64,000 nucleotides of DNA from Balaenoptera acutorostrata (GCF_949987535.1 NC_080069.1:47853269-47917268), one strand, 5' to 3'; counted from the first letter of the stretch, positions 35,591 to 47,816 are shown. Numbers and translations are program-made. The notes: generated by a model not told the origin, from the letters alone.

Positions 35591-36995
35591 TTATTTAGTG
35601 AGGCACTAAATAATGTCTTGGTGATTCCACACCTCATACTTTTTGATGTATGTGCTACCTGCCCTCACAAAAAAGAAAAACACGAAAAGGGGGGAGGTCG
35701 CAGTCACAGAAAGAGATAACCAAACCAGCATCAGATATCCTATCTGTCATAGTAAATGCTAGAAGGTAATTGATCAATGTTGGAAGAGTTTCTAGCACCA
35801 TTTCTTTTAATGCAGGTTATGTCTACCAAAATGTGTTTTTTTCACTTGATATTTTTTCTCATTGATTTTAATTCATGAGGCTGATCCTTTAATGAACTGG
35901 TGCTCATTTGTGGGATCTTTCTACAGAACTATATAAGCTCACCCCAGGAAAAGAGGGGGAATTTTCAATGTGCAAATCAAAGGAGAGTAAGTCTCAGAGT
36001 GTTTCCTTTGAAGGTGAGACCAATAGGTAGTTAGGCAATTTGTAAGACTTAACGATAAGATCAGGTTGATAGCTAATGAATGGCCTAGAATGCTGGCTAA
36101 TGAGAACACTTATAGTTAGTTGATCCTTGTCTATGACTAAATCAATGTCTTTTAGTTTTTCCATTAAGCTAGTATGATTTTGAATACACAAAACCAGAGT
36201 AAAGGGGAGTGAAGCTAATGGCAGAGATTCTATCCTTTGATCTGACTAACAATGACTTCTATAAACATCTACCAATTCTTCCTTATAAAATTCATGAAAG
36301 AAATGACAATCGCAAAGAAATGGCAATCACATTTCTATCTCTTCCCCATATGTCCTATTTTCTCTTATGCCATACAATATATCAACATGTGTGTATTTGC
36401 ATAAATAATGTATAATTTATGCCAGTATCTCTTGATAAAAATTTATGGTTTACAGAGAATTTTCCTAACTTATCATTCATTTTGATTCAATTAAGTCTAA
36501 TTCAACACATAATGAAAGCCTACAGTGTGGAATTCTAGGAAAACAGGGTAATAGTGGAAGCATACTTTTTTATCTTATCAAATCCCCATATTAAATGATA
36601 GAGTGACCAGATAGCAAAAGCAAAAATCTGTGGATAGCATTTACAAGGGAGTTACAAGCAGGTGTGGATAAGATACCAGTAGCCACAAGATGTGTATGGT
36701 ATGAGCATCTGTGCAGCAAGAAGTAGAGAGAACCAGTGGGAAGACTGAAGACCTATAATAGGAGAACCCCCAGAGAGTCAGAGGTACTACCTGGAAGGGA
36801 CAGTGGATCAATCTGAGAATAGCTGCTAAAAAAAAAAAGAGAGATGGGGTTTTACCCACTCCAATCGCAAGTGAGTGCAAGTGGCACACAGTAAGATGAT
36901 CTGGAGGGACTGGAATGATTTAGATTTAGTGAACTCTCAAAATGAACAGTCAGAGCACTCTTCTCCAGCAGTGCCCCACACTGAAAGGAAACTTC
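35591..36995. other. Unassigned sequence
   Basis: No gene recognised. A-tract at about 36829-36838. Several frames of 65-82 codons have no protein features. Confidence 0.4.
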
Positions 36996-36999
36996 TGGG

Positions 37000-37880
37000 A
37001 GTGGAATCAACACAGAACTGGACAGAAACAGTGGAGTTAAAAAGAAAAATAAGAAGTCTAGATGAAAGTCAGGAGATAGAACTATGAAATTTCAGAAAGC
37101 AAGCCACCATATGTGTCACACTACTCAAAAACAACAGAAGAGGGAGCTCTGTGAAGTTAGGAAATCATTCTAGAGTAACCTTCCTCCTAAAAGTTTTAAG
37201 GAAACTAATATAAAAATGAGCAACAGAAAAGTAATGAGGGCAAAAGTAATGAGCAACAGAATAGTAATGTACAAAATTATTATATTAAAAATTAGAATAA
37301 GGTGCAGAAGAACATCCTTTTAGAAAATTAGAGGTCAAAAAAGATTAAAGATAGGAAAAGAAGATTTATCCTATAGATGATAGGAATGCCTGGAAAGTGA
37401 ACCAAAACAGAGGAAAAGCATAAATTATAAGCATTGTAATTCAAGAAAATGTTGGAAAAAAACCTTGAAGATATATATTTAAATAATAGGCTTTGTCCCT
37501 GAAAATTATGATCTTGTATATCCAAAATCAAAATTTTCTAATAAAAGTATGAAGTTTAAAAGTGAAAATTTCTTTGGGCATCTAGGGGAAAAAAGCATAT
37601 GACTTAAAGGGAAAATTAAATTGGATTGCTATCAAAACTTTTAACAGCAAAGGTTTCTTACCAAAAAAAATATAGAGTAACATTTAAAATATTCAGGGAA
37701 ATAAAGATGTGAGCCAAAGATATTTTATCCAGTAAAACTTATGTTCGAGTATAAAAGTCATAAAAAATATTTATCAAAATGTAAGAACTAAGAGAATATT
37801 TCTTACTGAGGTCTTCCTGAAGAATCTACTAGAGGAAAGCTTCATATAAGCAAAATGCCCAGAGAAAGACTGATATTAAG
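37000..37880 (+). mobile_element. Probable ancient L1/HAL1-like fragment
   Basis: A-rich plus strand with phrases like those in old L1-class elements: 'aaacttttaacagcaaagg', 'gggaaataaagatgtgagccaaagatattttatccag', 'cttcctgaagaatctactagaggaaagc'. No open frame survives. It forms the host sequence for the younger insertions to its right. Family assignment is tentative. Confidence 0.4.
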
Positions 37881-37891
37881 AAGTAGTGGTG

Positions 37892-38012
37892 GTGGTGGTG
37901 GTGTGATTAATTGGGAGATTGGGATTGTATAAAAGAGATAACTAATAAGAACCTGCTGTATAAAAAAATAAAATTCAAAAAGTCAAAAAAATAAATAAAT
38001 AAAGTTATTATA
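37892..38012 (+). mobile_element. L1 3'-end fragment with A-rich tail (split by a SINE)
   Basis: 'gattaattgggagattgggattgtat' and 'gagataactaataagaacctgctgtat' match the 3' UTR of ruminant/cetacean-type L1, followed by an A-rich tail. The tail resumes at about 38320-38344 after the SINE. A candidate 11-bp target duplication AAGTAGTGGTG is at 37881-37891 and 41868-41878, on the far side of the two later insertions. A short TGG repeat at the left edge makes the exact start uncertain. Confidence 0.65.
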
Positions 38013-38319
38013 GGGACTTCCCTGGTGATCGAGTGGTAAAGAATCTGCCTTCCAATTCAGGTGACACAGGTTCGATCCCTGGTCGGGGAACTAAGATCCC
38101 ACAGGCCGCGGGGCAACTAAGCCTGCGTACCACAACTACTGAGCCCATGTGCCCTGGAGCCTGCAGGCCACAACTAGAGAGAAGCCCACACACCACAACG
38201 AAGAGCCCACGTGCCGCAATGAAAGATCCTGCATCCTTCAGTGAAGATCCTGCGTCTCGCAACTAAGACCCAACGCAGACAAAAATAAATTAAATAAATA
38301 ATAAATAAATTTTTGAAAA
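38013..38319 (+). mobile_element. CHR-1-like SINE
   Basis: tRNA-derived SINE with the GGGACTTCCCTGGTG head, B-box-like GGTTCGATCCC near 38071 and repeated ACAACTA/GAGCCC-type body segments. It ends in (AAAT)n. A perfect 15-bp target duplication AAATAAAGTTATTAT is at 37997-38011 and 38320-38334. It sits inside the A-rich tail of the L1 3' fragment. Confidence 0.94.
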
Positions 38320-38350
38320 AAATAAAGTTATTATTAAAAAAAAAGTAGTG

Positions 38351-41300
38351 CTATGAGACTAGATATCAATTACAGGAAAAGATCTGTAAAAAATACAAAC
38401 ACATGGAGGCTACACAATATATTACTTAATAACGAAGTGATTACTGAAGAAATCAAAGGGGAAATCAAAAAATACCTAGAAACAAATGACAATGGAGACA
38501 CGACGACCCCAAACCTATGGGACACAGCAAAAGCAGTGCTAAGAGGGAAGTTTATAGCAATACAAGCCTACCTCAAGAAACAGGAAACATCTCGAATAAA
38601 CAACCTAACCTTGCACCTAAAGCAATTAGAGAAAGAAGAGCAAAAAAACCCCAAAGCCAGCAGAAGGAAAGAAATTATAAAGATCAGGTCAGAAATAAAT
38701 GAAAAAGAAATGAAGGAAACAATAGCAAAAATCAATGAAACTAAAAGCTGGTTCTTTGAGAAGATAAACAAAATTGATAAACCATTAGCCAGACTCATCA
38801 AGAGAAAAAGGGAGAAGACTCAGATCAATAGAATTAGAAATGAAAAGGGAGAAGTAACCACTGACACTGCAGAAATACAAAAGATCATGAGAGATTACTA
38901 CAAGCAACTATATGCCAATAAAATGGACAACCTGGAAGAAATGGACAGATTCTTAGAAATGCACAAACTGCCGAGACTGAACCAGGAAGAAATAGAAAAT
39001 ATGAACAGACCAATCACAAGCACTGAAATTGAAACTGTGATTAAAAACCTTCCAACAAACAAAAGCCCAGGACCAGATGGCTTCACAGGCGAATTCTATC
39101 AAACATTTAGAGAAGAGCTAACACCTATCCTTCTCAAACTCTTCCAAAATATTGCAGAGGGAGGAACACTCCCAAACTCATTCTACGAGGCCAACATCAC
39201 CCTGATACCAAAACCAGACAAAGATGTCACAAAGAAAGAAAACTACAGGCCAATATCACTGATGAACATAGATGCAAAAATCCTCAACAAAATACTAGCA
39301 AACAGAATCCAACAGCACATTAAAAGGATCATACACCATGATCAAGTGGGGTTTATCCCAGGAATGCAAGGATTCTTCAATATACGCAAATCAATCAACG
39401 TGATACACCATATTAACAAATTGAAGGAGAAAAACCATATGATCATCTCAATAGATGCAGAGAAAGCTTTCGACAAAATTCAACACCCATTTATGATAAA
39501 AGCCCTGCAGAAAGTAGGCATAGAGGGAACTTTCCTCAACATAATAAAGGCCATATATGACAAACCCACAGCCAACATTGTCCTCAATGGTGAAAAACTG
39601 AAACCATTTCCACTAAGATCAGGAACAAGACAAGGTTGCCCACTCTCACCACTATTATTCAACATAGTTTTGGAAGTGTTAGCCACAGCAATCAGAGAAG
39701 ACAAAGAAATAAAAGGAATCCAAATTGGAAAAGAAGAAGTAAAGCTGTCACTATTTGCAGATGACATGATACTATACATAGAGAATCCTAAAGATGCTAC
39801 CAGAAAACTCCTAGAGCTAATCAATGAATTTGGTAAAGTAGCAGGATACAAAATTAATGCACAGAAATCTCTTGCATTTCTATACACTAATGACGAAAAA
39901 TCTGAAAGTGAAATTAAGAAAACACTCCCATTTACCATTGCAACAAAAAGAATAAAATATCTAGGAATAAACCTACCTAAGGAGACAAAAGACCTGTATG
40001 CAGAAAATTATAAGACACTGATGAAAGAAATTAAAGATGATACAAATAGATGGAGAGATATACCATGTTCCTGGATTGGAAGAATCAACATTGTGAAAAT
40101 GTCTCTACTACCCAAAGCAATCTACAGATTCAATGCAATCCCTATCAAACTACCACTGGCATTTTTCACAGAACTAGAACAAAAAATTTCACAATTTGTA
40201 TGGAAACACAAACGACCCCGAATAGCCAAAGCAATCTTGGGAACGAAAAATGGAGCTGGGGGAATCAGACTCCCTGACTTCAGACTATATTACAAAGCTT
40301 CAGTAATCAAGACAGTTTGGTATTGGCACAAAAACAGAAATATAGATCAATGGAACAGGATAGAAAGCCCAGAGATAAACCCACACACATATGGTCAACT
40401 TATCTTTGATAAAGGAGGCAAGCATATACAGTGGAGAAAAGACAGCCTCTTCAATAAGTGGTGCTGGGAAAATTGGACAGGAACATGTAAAAGTATGAAA
40501 TTAGAACACTCCCTGACACCAGGCACAAAAATAAACTCAAAATGGATTAAAAACCTAAGTGTAAGGGCAGACACTATCAAACTCTTAGAGGAAAACATAG
40601 GCAGAACACTCTATGACATACATCACAGCAAGATTCTTTTTGACCCAGCTCCCAGAGAAATGGAAATAAGAACACAAATAAACAAATGGGACCTAATGAA
40701 ACTGAAAAGCTTTTGCACAGCAAAGGAAACCATAAACAAGACCAAAAGACAACCCTCAGAATGGGAGAAAATATTTGCAAATGAAGCAACTGACAAAGGA
40801 TTAATCTCCAAGATTTACAAGCAGCTCATGCAGCTCAATAACAAAAAAACGAACAACCCAATCCAAAAATGGGCAGAAGATCTAAATAGACATTTCTCCA
40901 AAGAAGATATACAGATGGCCTACAGACACATGAAAGAATGCTCAACATCATTAATCATTAGAGAAATGCAAATCAAAACTACAATGAGATATCATCTCAC
41001 ACCGGTCAGAATGGCCATCATCAAAAAATCTAGAAACAATAAATGCTGGAGAGGGTGTGGAGGAAAGGGAACACTCTTGCACTGTTGGTGGGAATGTAAA
41101 TTGATACAGCCACTATGGAGAACAGTATGGAGGTTCCTTAAAAAACTACAAATAGAACTACCATACGACCCAGCAATCCCACTACTGGGCATATACCCTG
41201 AGAAAACCATAGGTCAAAAAGAGTCATGTATCAAAATGTTCATTGCAGCTCTATTTACAATAGCCAGGACATGGAAGCAACCTAAATGTCCATCGACAGA

Positions 41301-41860
41301 TGAATGGATAAAGAAGATGTGGCACATATATACAATGGAATATTACTCAGCCATAAAAAGAAATGAAATGGAGGTATTTGTAATGAGGTGGATGGAGTTA
41401 GAGTCTGTCATACAGAGTGAAGTAAGTCAGAAAGAGAAAAACAAATACAGTATGTTAACACATATATACGGAATCTAAGGAAAAAAAAAAAAAAAAGGCC
41501 GTGAAGAACCTAGTGGCAAGAAGGGAATAAAGACACAGACCTACTAGAGAATGGACCTGAGGATATGGGGAGGGGGTGGGGGGAGATGTGACAGGGTAAG
41601 AGAGTGTCATGGACATATATACACTACCAAATGTAAAATAGATAGCTAGTGGGAAGCAGCCGCATAGCACAGGGAGATCAGCTCGGTGCTTTGTGACCAC
41701 CTAGAGGGGTGGGATGGGGAGGGTGGGAGGGAGGGAGATGCAAGAGGGAAGAGAAATGGGAACATATTGTATATGTATAACTGATTCACTTTGTTATAAA
41801 GCAGATGCTAACACACTATTGTAAGGCAATTATACTTCAATAAAGATGTTTGGAAAAAAA
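38351..41860 (+). mobile_element. Young 5'-truncated L1 retrotransposon, copy 2
   Basis: A 3.5-kb plus-strand L1 starting within ORF2 just after the endonuclease region and ending in a G-rich 3' UTR (about 41565-41755), the terminus CTTCAATAAAGATGTTT and an A-tail. The target duplication is AAAAAAAAAGTAGTG at 38336-38350 and at the end of the tail (about 41861-41875). It is therefore inserted at the end of the older fragment's A-tail. It lacks the 5' UTR, ORF1 and endonuclease, and is closely similar to copy 1 in the opposite orientation. Confidence 0.95.
38353..41478 (+). pseudogene. L1 ORF2 remnant (reverse transcriptase), 5'-truncated but unbroken
   Basis: An open frame of 1041 codons; the first ATG lies two bases inside the element and corresponds to an internal Met of ORF2p. 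Landmarks are [11 protein letters not shown] in the fingers region, catalytic Asp 368 in IDAEKAFD, the [10 protein letters not shown] segment, the FADD box at 468-471, and a C-terminal knuckle C898-x3-C902-x7-H910-x4-C915. L1 ORF2p would carry a further endonuclease of about 230 residues upstream. No promoter is present, so it is a dead copy despite the intact frame. Compared with copy 1 there are about 40 substitutions and no net length change. Confidence 0.93.
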
Positions 41861-41931
41861 AAAAAAAAAGTAGTGGTGAACATTAAATATATACTTACCT
41901 ATAGAACTAAGATTAAATTATAACTAAAAGA

Positions 41932-42273
41932 GGGCTTCCCTGGTGGCGCAGTGGTTAAGAACCCACCTGCCAATGCAGGGGACATGGGTTCAAGCCCTGG
42001 TCTGGGAAGATCCCACATGCTGCGGAGCAACTAAGCCCGTGCGCCACAACTACTGAGCCTTCGCTCTGGAGCTCCGAGCCACAACTACTGAAGCCCACGT
42101 GCCTAGAGCCCGTGCTCCGCGACAAGAGAAGCCACAGCAATGAGAAGCCTGCGCACTGCAATGAAGAGTAGCCCCCGCTCGCCGCAGCTAGAGAAAGCCC
42201 GCGGGCAGCAAGAAAGACCCAATGCAGCCAAAAATAATAATAAATAAATTAAAAATAAATTAATTAATTAAAA
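41932..42273 (+). mobile_element. CHR-type SINE
   Basis: tRNA-derived SINE with head GGGCTTCCCTGGTGGCGCAG and two ACAACTACTGA motifs, which make it longer than the standard CHR-2-like copy, like the one at 17013. The A-rich tail contains AAAT/ATTA repeats. A target duplication AAATTATAACTAAAAGA is at 41915-41931 and 42274-42291, differing by one extra A. Confidence 0.93.
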
Positions 42274-42291
42274 AAATTATAACTAAAAAGA

Positions 42292-44027
42292 GTGAACATA
42301 TATTTATGGCTGTATATTTGACAATGTAGATATAGAACAACCATTAAATTTTTAAAAAATAGGGAGAAAAGGGATAACATATACCAAAAATAACTCTGTT
42401 CAAGATTAAACTGGTGATGATAGTATTGTGACATTCACACCACTATTTGTATACTATAGGATAAAACCAATGACAAATTATAGACTGCTCTAATTCTATC
42501 CCCGTGTCTTTGAAAGCATTTTCATTGTGGAAAAAATTAGTTACATGTGTACTGTTAACTACCACATATGTATTCTGTGTATAGTATTGGATAAAGCAAA
42601 TGAGAAATTATGGGATATTCCAGTTCTGTCATGTCACGTACTTATGGGAATCAAGATTCTCAGTATAGAAAAAGATACAGATATAATATAGAAAAAGTTC
42701 AGTAAAGCTGTGTACTTAAATTGGAAATACCAGAATAAACTCATGAGATGCCTTATATTTAAAAATTAAATGTGTATATGAATACATATATATATGTATT
42801 GTGTGTATGTGTGTATTTCTCAGTCTGTCTACCAAACAGGTTTAGATATAATGACAACTCCCTAGTAATAAGCATCCTTACTACTCAGTTTTGCAGGCTT
42901 GAAATGCCATTTCCCGCTAAAAGAAACCAGTGCTTCCTGGGGAGCAGTTGATCCTGGGTCTGGGGCAGAAAATGTAGAAGATAAGTGTGGAACATCCTGC
43001 CACATCAGGCAGCAAGGAATCTATCAACACAATAAAGATAATGTCAAAAGGACCCAGGAACCAACTTAAAGATGGAACAACTTGGACTTCGATTAAGATA
43101 CCAATTTCATTGTATTAAAACCTATACAATATGTTGAAATTCATGAGTTCAGAATTTTAAAAAGCCAATCAGTTACCTTTTCAGGATGAGAGGGGACCAG
43201 TTCATTTTCTTGTAAACTAGCAAATAACAAGAAAATGTCGATCACTTATTTTCCTCTTCCCATATTTTTTTTAACTCTGGGTAGCTAAAAAAGGATTGCT
43301 TCTCTTTATAAGAAAAATGTCTCCTTATAAAATCACTTCAGTTAGTAAATTAAAACAAAATGATAGGATGCAAATACCACTATTTTGCCCTTCCAGTGAA
43401 TAAATGAATCTGCACTGAGCATCAGTGGCTGTTAACATCACAAGAGGAGAGAAAACTAGGCCTTATCTGCTTCCTGATTAAAGAAATGACCCCATCTTCA
43501 TTCTTGTCAAAGGAATTAAGCTTGAGTCTGATCAAGCAGGAAATACAATGGACATAGAGCATGTTAAAGAGTTTATAATATTTAAAAAAAAATCCAGACT
43601 GTGGGAAAACCTGCAGGTTAAATGGCCTTTATTTTTTAACAGAAACCTGTAAGAAAGAGATGGAGGGGACAACTATAGATTACAAGAAACCTAAAAGACA
43701 TACTTTTTTTTTTTAAATGGGCAAGATGAAACTGTAATGTCTAAGGATGCATACTTGGGTGATAAAAAGCAGAAAGGAGATCAAGGAAGTAATTACTATA
43801 AAGGTTAGCACAGTGGTTATTTTTGAAAGAGAAGGCTGTGATTGGAATGAGGTATCCAGAAGGGGTTACTGGAGAGACTGACCTTTGTATATTTATGTAA
43901 CAAAATAAACTGTGGAGTAGATAATGTTATCTTCTCTTTAAAGATGGAGACACTGTGATCTCTTGGCAGCTACAAACCAAGTGAAATTGGAATTTAGCAT
44001 TTAGCCCTTTACTTTCCCAAAACCAAC
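42292..44027. other. Unassigned; possibly more of the old L1/HAL1-like host sequence
   Basis: No gene recognised. Near 43735-43925 the text 'ggatgcatacttgggtgataaaaagcagaaaggagatcaagg...gtggttatttttgaaag' resembles old L1 3' UTR. This suggests the stretch continues the element interrupted at 37880, but I cannot align it throughout. Confidence 0.35.
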
Positions 44028-44112
44028 CTTCCCTCTTTCCCTCTCTCCCTCCCTGCCTCCCTTCCTCCCTCCCTCCCTTCCTTCCTTTTCTGTCTTCCTT
44101 ACTTTCTCTTTT
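44028..44112. repeat. Polypyrimidine tract (CCCT/TTCC)n
   Basis: About 85 bp of almost pure C/T on the plus strand with CCCTCCCTCC and CCTTCCTTCC motifs. Confidence 0.93.
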
Positions 44113-45041
44113 TGGTGGTTTAGCTGTCTTTACAAATGCATCCCCATGACACTAAAATCATAATAGCTTCGTCTACTGGGGTATAGTTAAAAATAGGACA
44201 ATTAAAACACAAATACAATATGAAAGGCTATTAAAAATTTTTTTTATGCTTTTGTCTACCCCAGTTCAGGGAAGTTAACTTTGTTTGGTGTTTCTAAGTT
44301 CTCTTGCTAGACTTTAGAAAGCAGGAATTCCATTAATTGACATGTTGGGGAAATAGAATTTAAAAATCTTCCAACTCAGCTATTCTTTCCACAAAGGTAG
44401 AGAGTAGAAAAAGAAAACAGTTTTATTACTGAATAAGCATTAAACCAGAGTATGATGCACATCACAGGCAATCCTCCAAGAGACTGCAAAGACAAAGAAA
44501 TCTCACCCTTTTAGACAGCCAAGCAGACAGTACATTACATGCGTGTTTTGAAGTTAAATCATAACTAGTCCTCAAGTAAGAGGACTTGACAGCACAATGT
44601 GTCATCCTGACTTTACCTGGTAATTGGAGTGACCATCTGTGTTAGCTTAATTGGATTTATCCAAGGGGAGGAACATGTCCTATACCTTTATAGGTATAAG
44701 GAGATAATTTGACAACTTAGAGCAAGGCACCAACCAAAGGTAGGCTCCTACCCTCCCCCAGAAACTGGCAGATAAGGGTGCTATCTCCCTTGATATTTAC
44801 ATTTCAAACAAATGGCTCTCTGATCTTTGAGGAAAACATTCCTGGGTTATAAAGCTGCCAAGGGGCCTATCTAGTTTTCAAAACAATTGATATACAATTA
44901 AAGTACTTATAATTAGAACATTTTCTAAAGTAAATGCCCAAAGCCAAAAAGGGGAGGGAAATCTCTTCCCGTATTTTCAACGGGAAGAATTAAGCCTCTT
45001 ATTTTTAATTTGTATTTGTCCTTACTTATGTAAGAATATCA
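44113..45041. other. Unassigned sequence
   Basis: No gene or named repeat recognised. Confidence 0.45.
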
Positions 45042-45061
45042 CTGTAAGAGGTTAATTTTTT

Positions 45062-45082
45062 TTTTTAATTAATAGCTACTCT

Positions 45083-45113
<31 letters not shown>

Positions 45114-45373
45114 GCTGTGTTGGGTCTTCGTTTCTATGCGAGGGCTTTCTCTAGTTGTGGTGAGTGGGGGCCACTCTTCATCGTAGTGCGTGGTCCTCTC
45201 ACTGTCGCGGCCTCTCTTGTTGCGGAGCACAGGCTCCAGATGCGCAGGCTCAGTAGTTGTGGCTCACGGGCCTAGTTGCTCCGCGGCATGTGGGATCTTC
45301 CCAGACCAGGGCTCGAACCCGTGTCCCCTGCATTAGCAGGCAGATTCTCAACCACTGCGCCACCAGGGAAGCC
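45062..45373 (-). mobile_element. CHR-2-like SINE with short extra 3' sequence
   Basis: Full-length minus-strand copy with a long (TTTA)n tail at 45082-45112 and head ending CACCAGGGAAGCCC. A perfect 20-bp target duplication CTGTAAGAGGTTAATTTTTT is at 45042-45061 and 45374-45393. Between the tail and the left duplication lies a short non-tail segment (45067-45081, AATTAATAGCTACTC) that is not part of the SINE. Confidence 0.95.
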
Positions 45374-45529
45374 CTGTAAGAGGTTAATTTTTTAAGGATA
45401 TCACAAAAAGAGGTCATTTTTCTTATTTTCCTTTGACCAGAGTAAGCCCCATCATAATATCTTCTACAAACCATCAGAAGTGGAATTTATATAATTCTGA
45501 AGAGATGGTTATTTTCTTATATATCTTTA

Positions 45530-45565
45530 ATATATGTGTGTGTGTGTGTATGTGTGTGTATGTAT
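45530..45565. repeat. (TG)n/(TA) microsatellite
   Basis: Interrupted TG repeat with TA breaks. Confidence 0.9.
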
Positions 45566-45584
45566 TTTTCCCCCACATGAGCCT

Positions 45585-45715
45585 GCCCTTTTCCCTTTTA
45601 AACTTTAAACTCCTCAAGGGCAAGGGTCCTGTGGACTTTTCCCTCTGCATCTCCTCAGGTATCTAGTGCAGCCTTTTCATGCCCAGTGGGCGCTGAATAG
45701 CAGTTATTCAGCCAC
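45585..45715 (+). mobile_element. L2 LINE 3' fragment
   Basis: 'aaactcctcaagggcaagggtcctg', 'tgcatctcctcaggtatctagtgcagc' and 'cccagtgggcgctgaatagc' follow the L2 3' end. Confidence 0.68.
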
Positions 45716-46360
45716 CTGGTGAAATGGTTGTTATCTGTATTGGGTGCTGGGCTGCTGCTATAAATAGAGATACTTTTGCTTGAGAAATATCTAAAACTAT
45801 TTCCCCTGTCATTTTCTTTTTCCTATGTTGAAACCAAATACATCGTAGGACTCATTTATCTTTTTTTTCAAAGAATGTTTCTGTATGAAGTTTTGATACA
45901 TTAATGGAAAATTGAATAAGGCTTTTAGGGGAAAGACAAATCACCTAAAGTTTTTTGATGTGAAGTCTCTTAATTGAAAATCTTGTGTCCCTGTCTCAGA
46001 CTGAGAAAAGATACCTATGAATAAGCCTCAGTGATGGCCGATGGCTGGGATGGCTTGGTTAGACCAAACATTTTCAATAATTTGTTGAACAGATTCAGGA
46101 TAGAGTAGCTATGTGGAAGGCTCTCCACTTGACTCATCCATAGGAGGAGTATTCTGCTTATTATTTATTACTTTTTAAGGTGCTTATTTTAAATAATTAT
46201 TATCCAAATGTTTGCTTTGTCAAAAGAAATAATCGATTTTCATCCTGCTTATGCTCGGTATCTGTATCATAAATTGGATTCTCTCTTCCAGAAACAAAAA
46301 TATTTCTGTTGGGATTTTATTACTGATCAAGAACACTTATACCATTGTTATTAGAATTAT
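45716..46360. other. Unassigned sequence
   Basis: No gene or named repeat recognised. Confidence 0.45.
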
Positions 46361-46364
46361 CTAT

Positions 46365-46460
46365 ACAGTAAGCTTCTTAGGGCAGCTTATACTGCCTTAT
46401 TCATTTGTATAACCTAGCACCAGACAAACTTTAAACAAACGTCTTGAATTTCTCAGTGTA
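46365..46460 (+). mobile_element. Probable L2 LINE 3' fragment
   Basis: 'gtaagcttcttagggcagctta' and 'gtataacctagcaccagacaaac' resemble the L2 3' region; short and diverged. Confidence 0.45.
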
Positions 46461-46497
46461 AGGTGGATGATGGTGTTTATTAGATGGAATAGCAATT

Positions 46498-46792
46498 ATT
46501 TTTTTTAAATTAATTAATTAATTTATTTATGGCTGTGTTGGGTCTTCGTTTCTGTGCGTGGGCTTTCTCTAGTTGCGGTGAGCGGGGGCCACTCTTCATC
46601 GCCGTGCGCGGGCCTCTCACTGTCGCGGCCTCTCTTGTTGCGGAGCACAAGCTCCAGACGCGCAGGCTCAGTAGCTGTGGCTCACGGGCCCAGTTGCTCC
46701 GTGGCATGTGGGATCTCCCCAGACCAGGGCTCGAACCCGTGTCCCCTGCATTGGCAGGCAGATTCTCAACCACTGCGCCACCAGGGAAGCCC
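46498..46792 (-). mobile_element. CHR-2-like SINE
   Basis: Full-length minus-strand copy, tail (TTAA/TTTA)n at left and head ending CACCAGGGAAGCCC at right. A perfect 12-bp target duplication GGAATAGCAATT is at 46486-46497 and 46793-46804. Confidence 0.95.
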
Positions 46793-46804
46793 GGAATAGC
46801 AATT

Positions 46805-47816
46805 CTTAAAGTGGAATCTGACCCCATGTTTTTCCCCCCTCCAATTTTTCTCCTGGGTCTTTGGATAATTCAGATTATTAAAGGAAGCAACATTTTTCTC
46901 CACTGTGAAATCCAGCCAGGACCACCAGAAAACAACCAGGACTCTTAACTCAGGGGCACTCTAGCCTCATGGCTATGGGATAGTCTCCTTTGCTCACCTT
47001 GCCTGGCTGTCCTATAAGCCACGGATATTTTACAGACACTGTTCCCTTCAGTGATCTACCCAGGAGCCCTGCTTGCCCTCCACCTCCTGCTCTTCTCTGC
47101 TTTCTATAAAGTTACAGAGGACAGCTTTTACTATATTCAAAATGTCTCCTCTACAGTTTCCATCTTCCTTGATACAATATCCAAGGAGCAGCTGGGAGCA
47201 GAAAGACTCAAAGCAATCAGTCACAATAATACTCATAGAGTCTCTCCCCTAGTATTTGACATTTTGTTGACAACCTATCAGAGCACTTCACACTTGACTG
47301 GTAAGCCATGAAAACGATTACTGGGTCACTAACAGGAACTGGAAAAAAAAAGAAGTCCTTCTGAAACAACACCCTAAAAATTGCTGAAGTCATAGCATTC
47401 TGAAATAAATGCAAGATTTTTTGATGGTACTCATGGAAATTATACAATGCTCTGTAAAGGCAGCAACTACGAGGTAAAGAGTAAAATATTTCTTAGATTT
47501 GAGGGCAGTCTTGATTTCAGGTGGGCAATAACATCCGTAAATCATTTAAGGTTTCCTTGGCACCTCACTGTATTAGCAGTTAGTAGATAGATCCAGTAAG
47601 GAAGCATTATTGCATAAATAAAAGTTAATGAAACCATCTACTTTGGTGACCATATTTTCTGGGTGGCACATAAATACAGCATTAAATTATAAGAAAATAG
47701 AGGCTCAGGAAAAGGGTGATTTACCATTTTAAGATGCACTCTGTAGTTTCCTGAAACCATGCAGATGGTGAGGAGTGAATAGCAGAGGAGAAATGCAGGG
47801 GACCAGTATATTAACA
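46805..47816. other. Unassigned sequence
   Basis: No gene recognised. The frame at 47051-47311 (86 codons, hydrophobic start) has no known domain. The 46940-47340 stretch might be a decayed LTR, but no ends are visible. Confidence 0.4.

Noticed and set aside
37216..37269. Near-duplicate ATGAGCAACAGAAWAGTAATG about 34 bp apart
   Set aside because: Short, imperfect and A-rich; likely slippage within old L1-like sequence and not informative.
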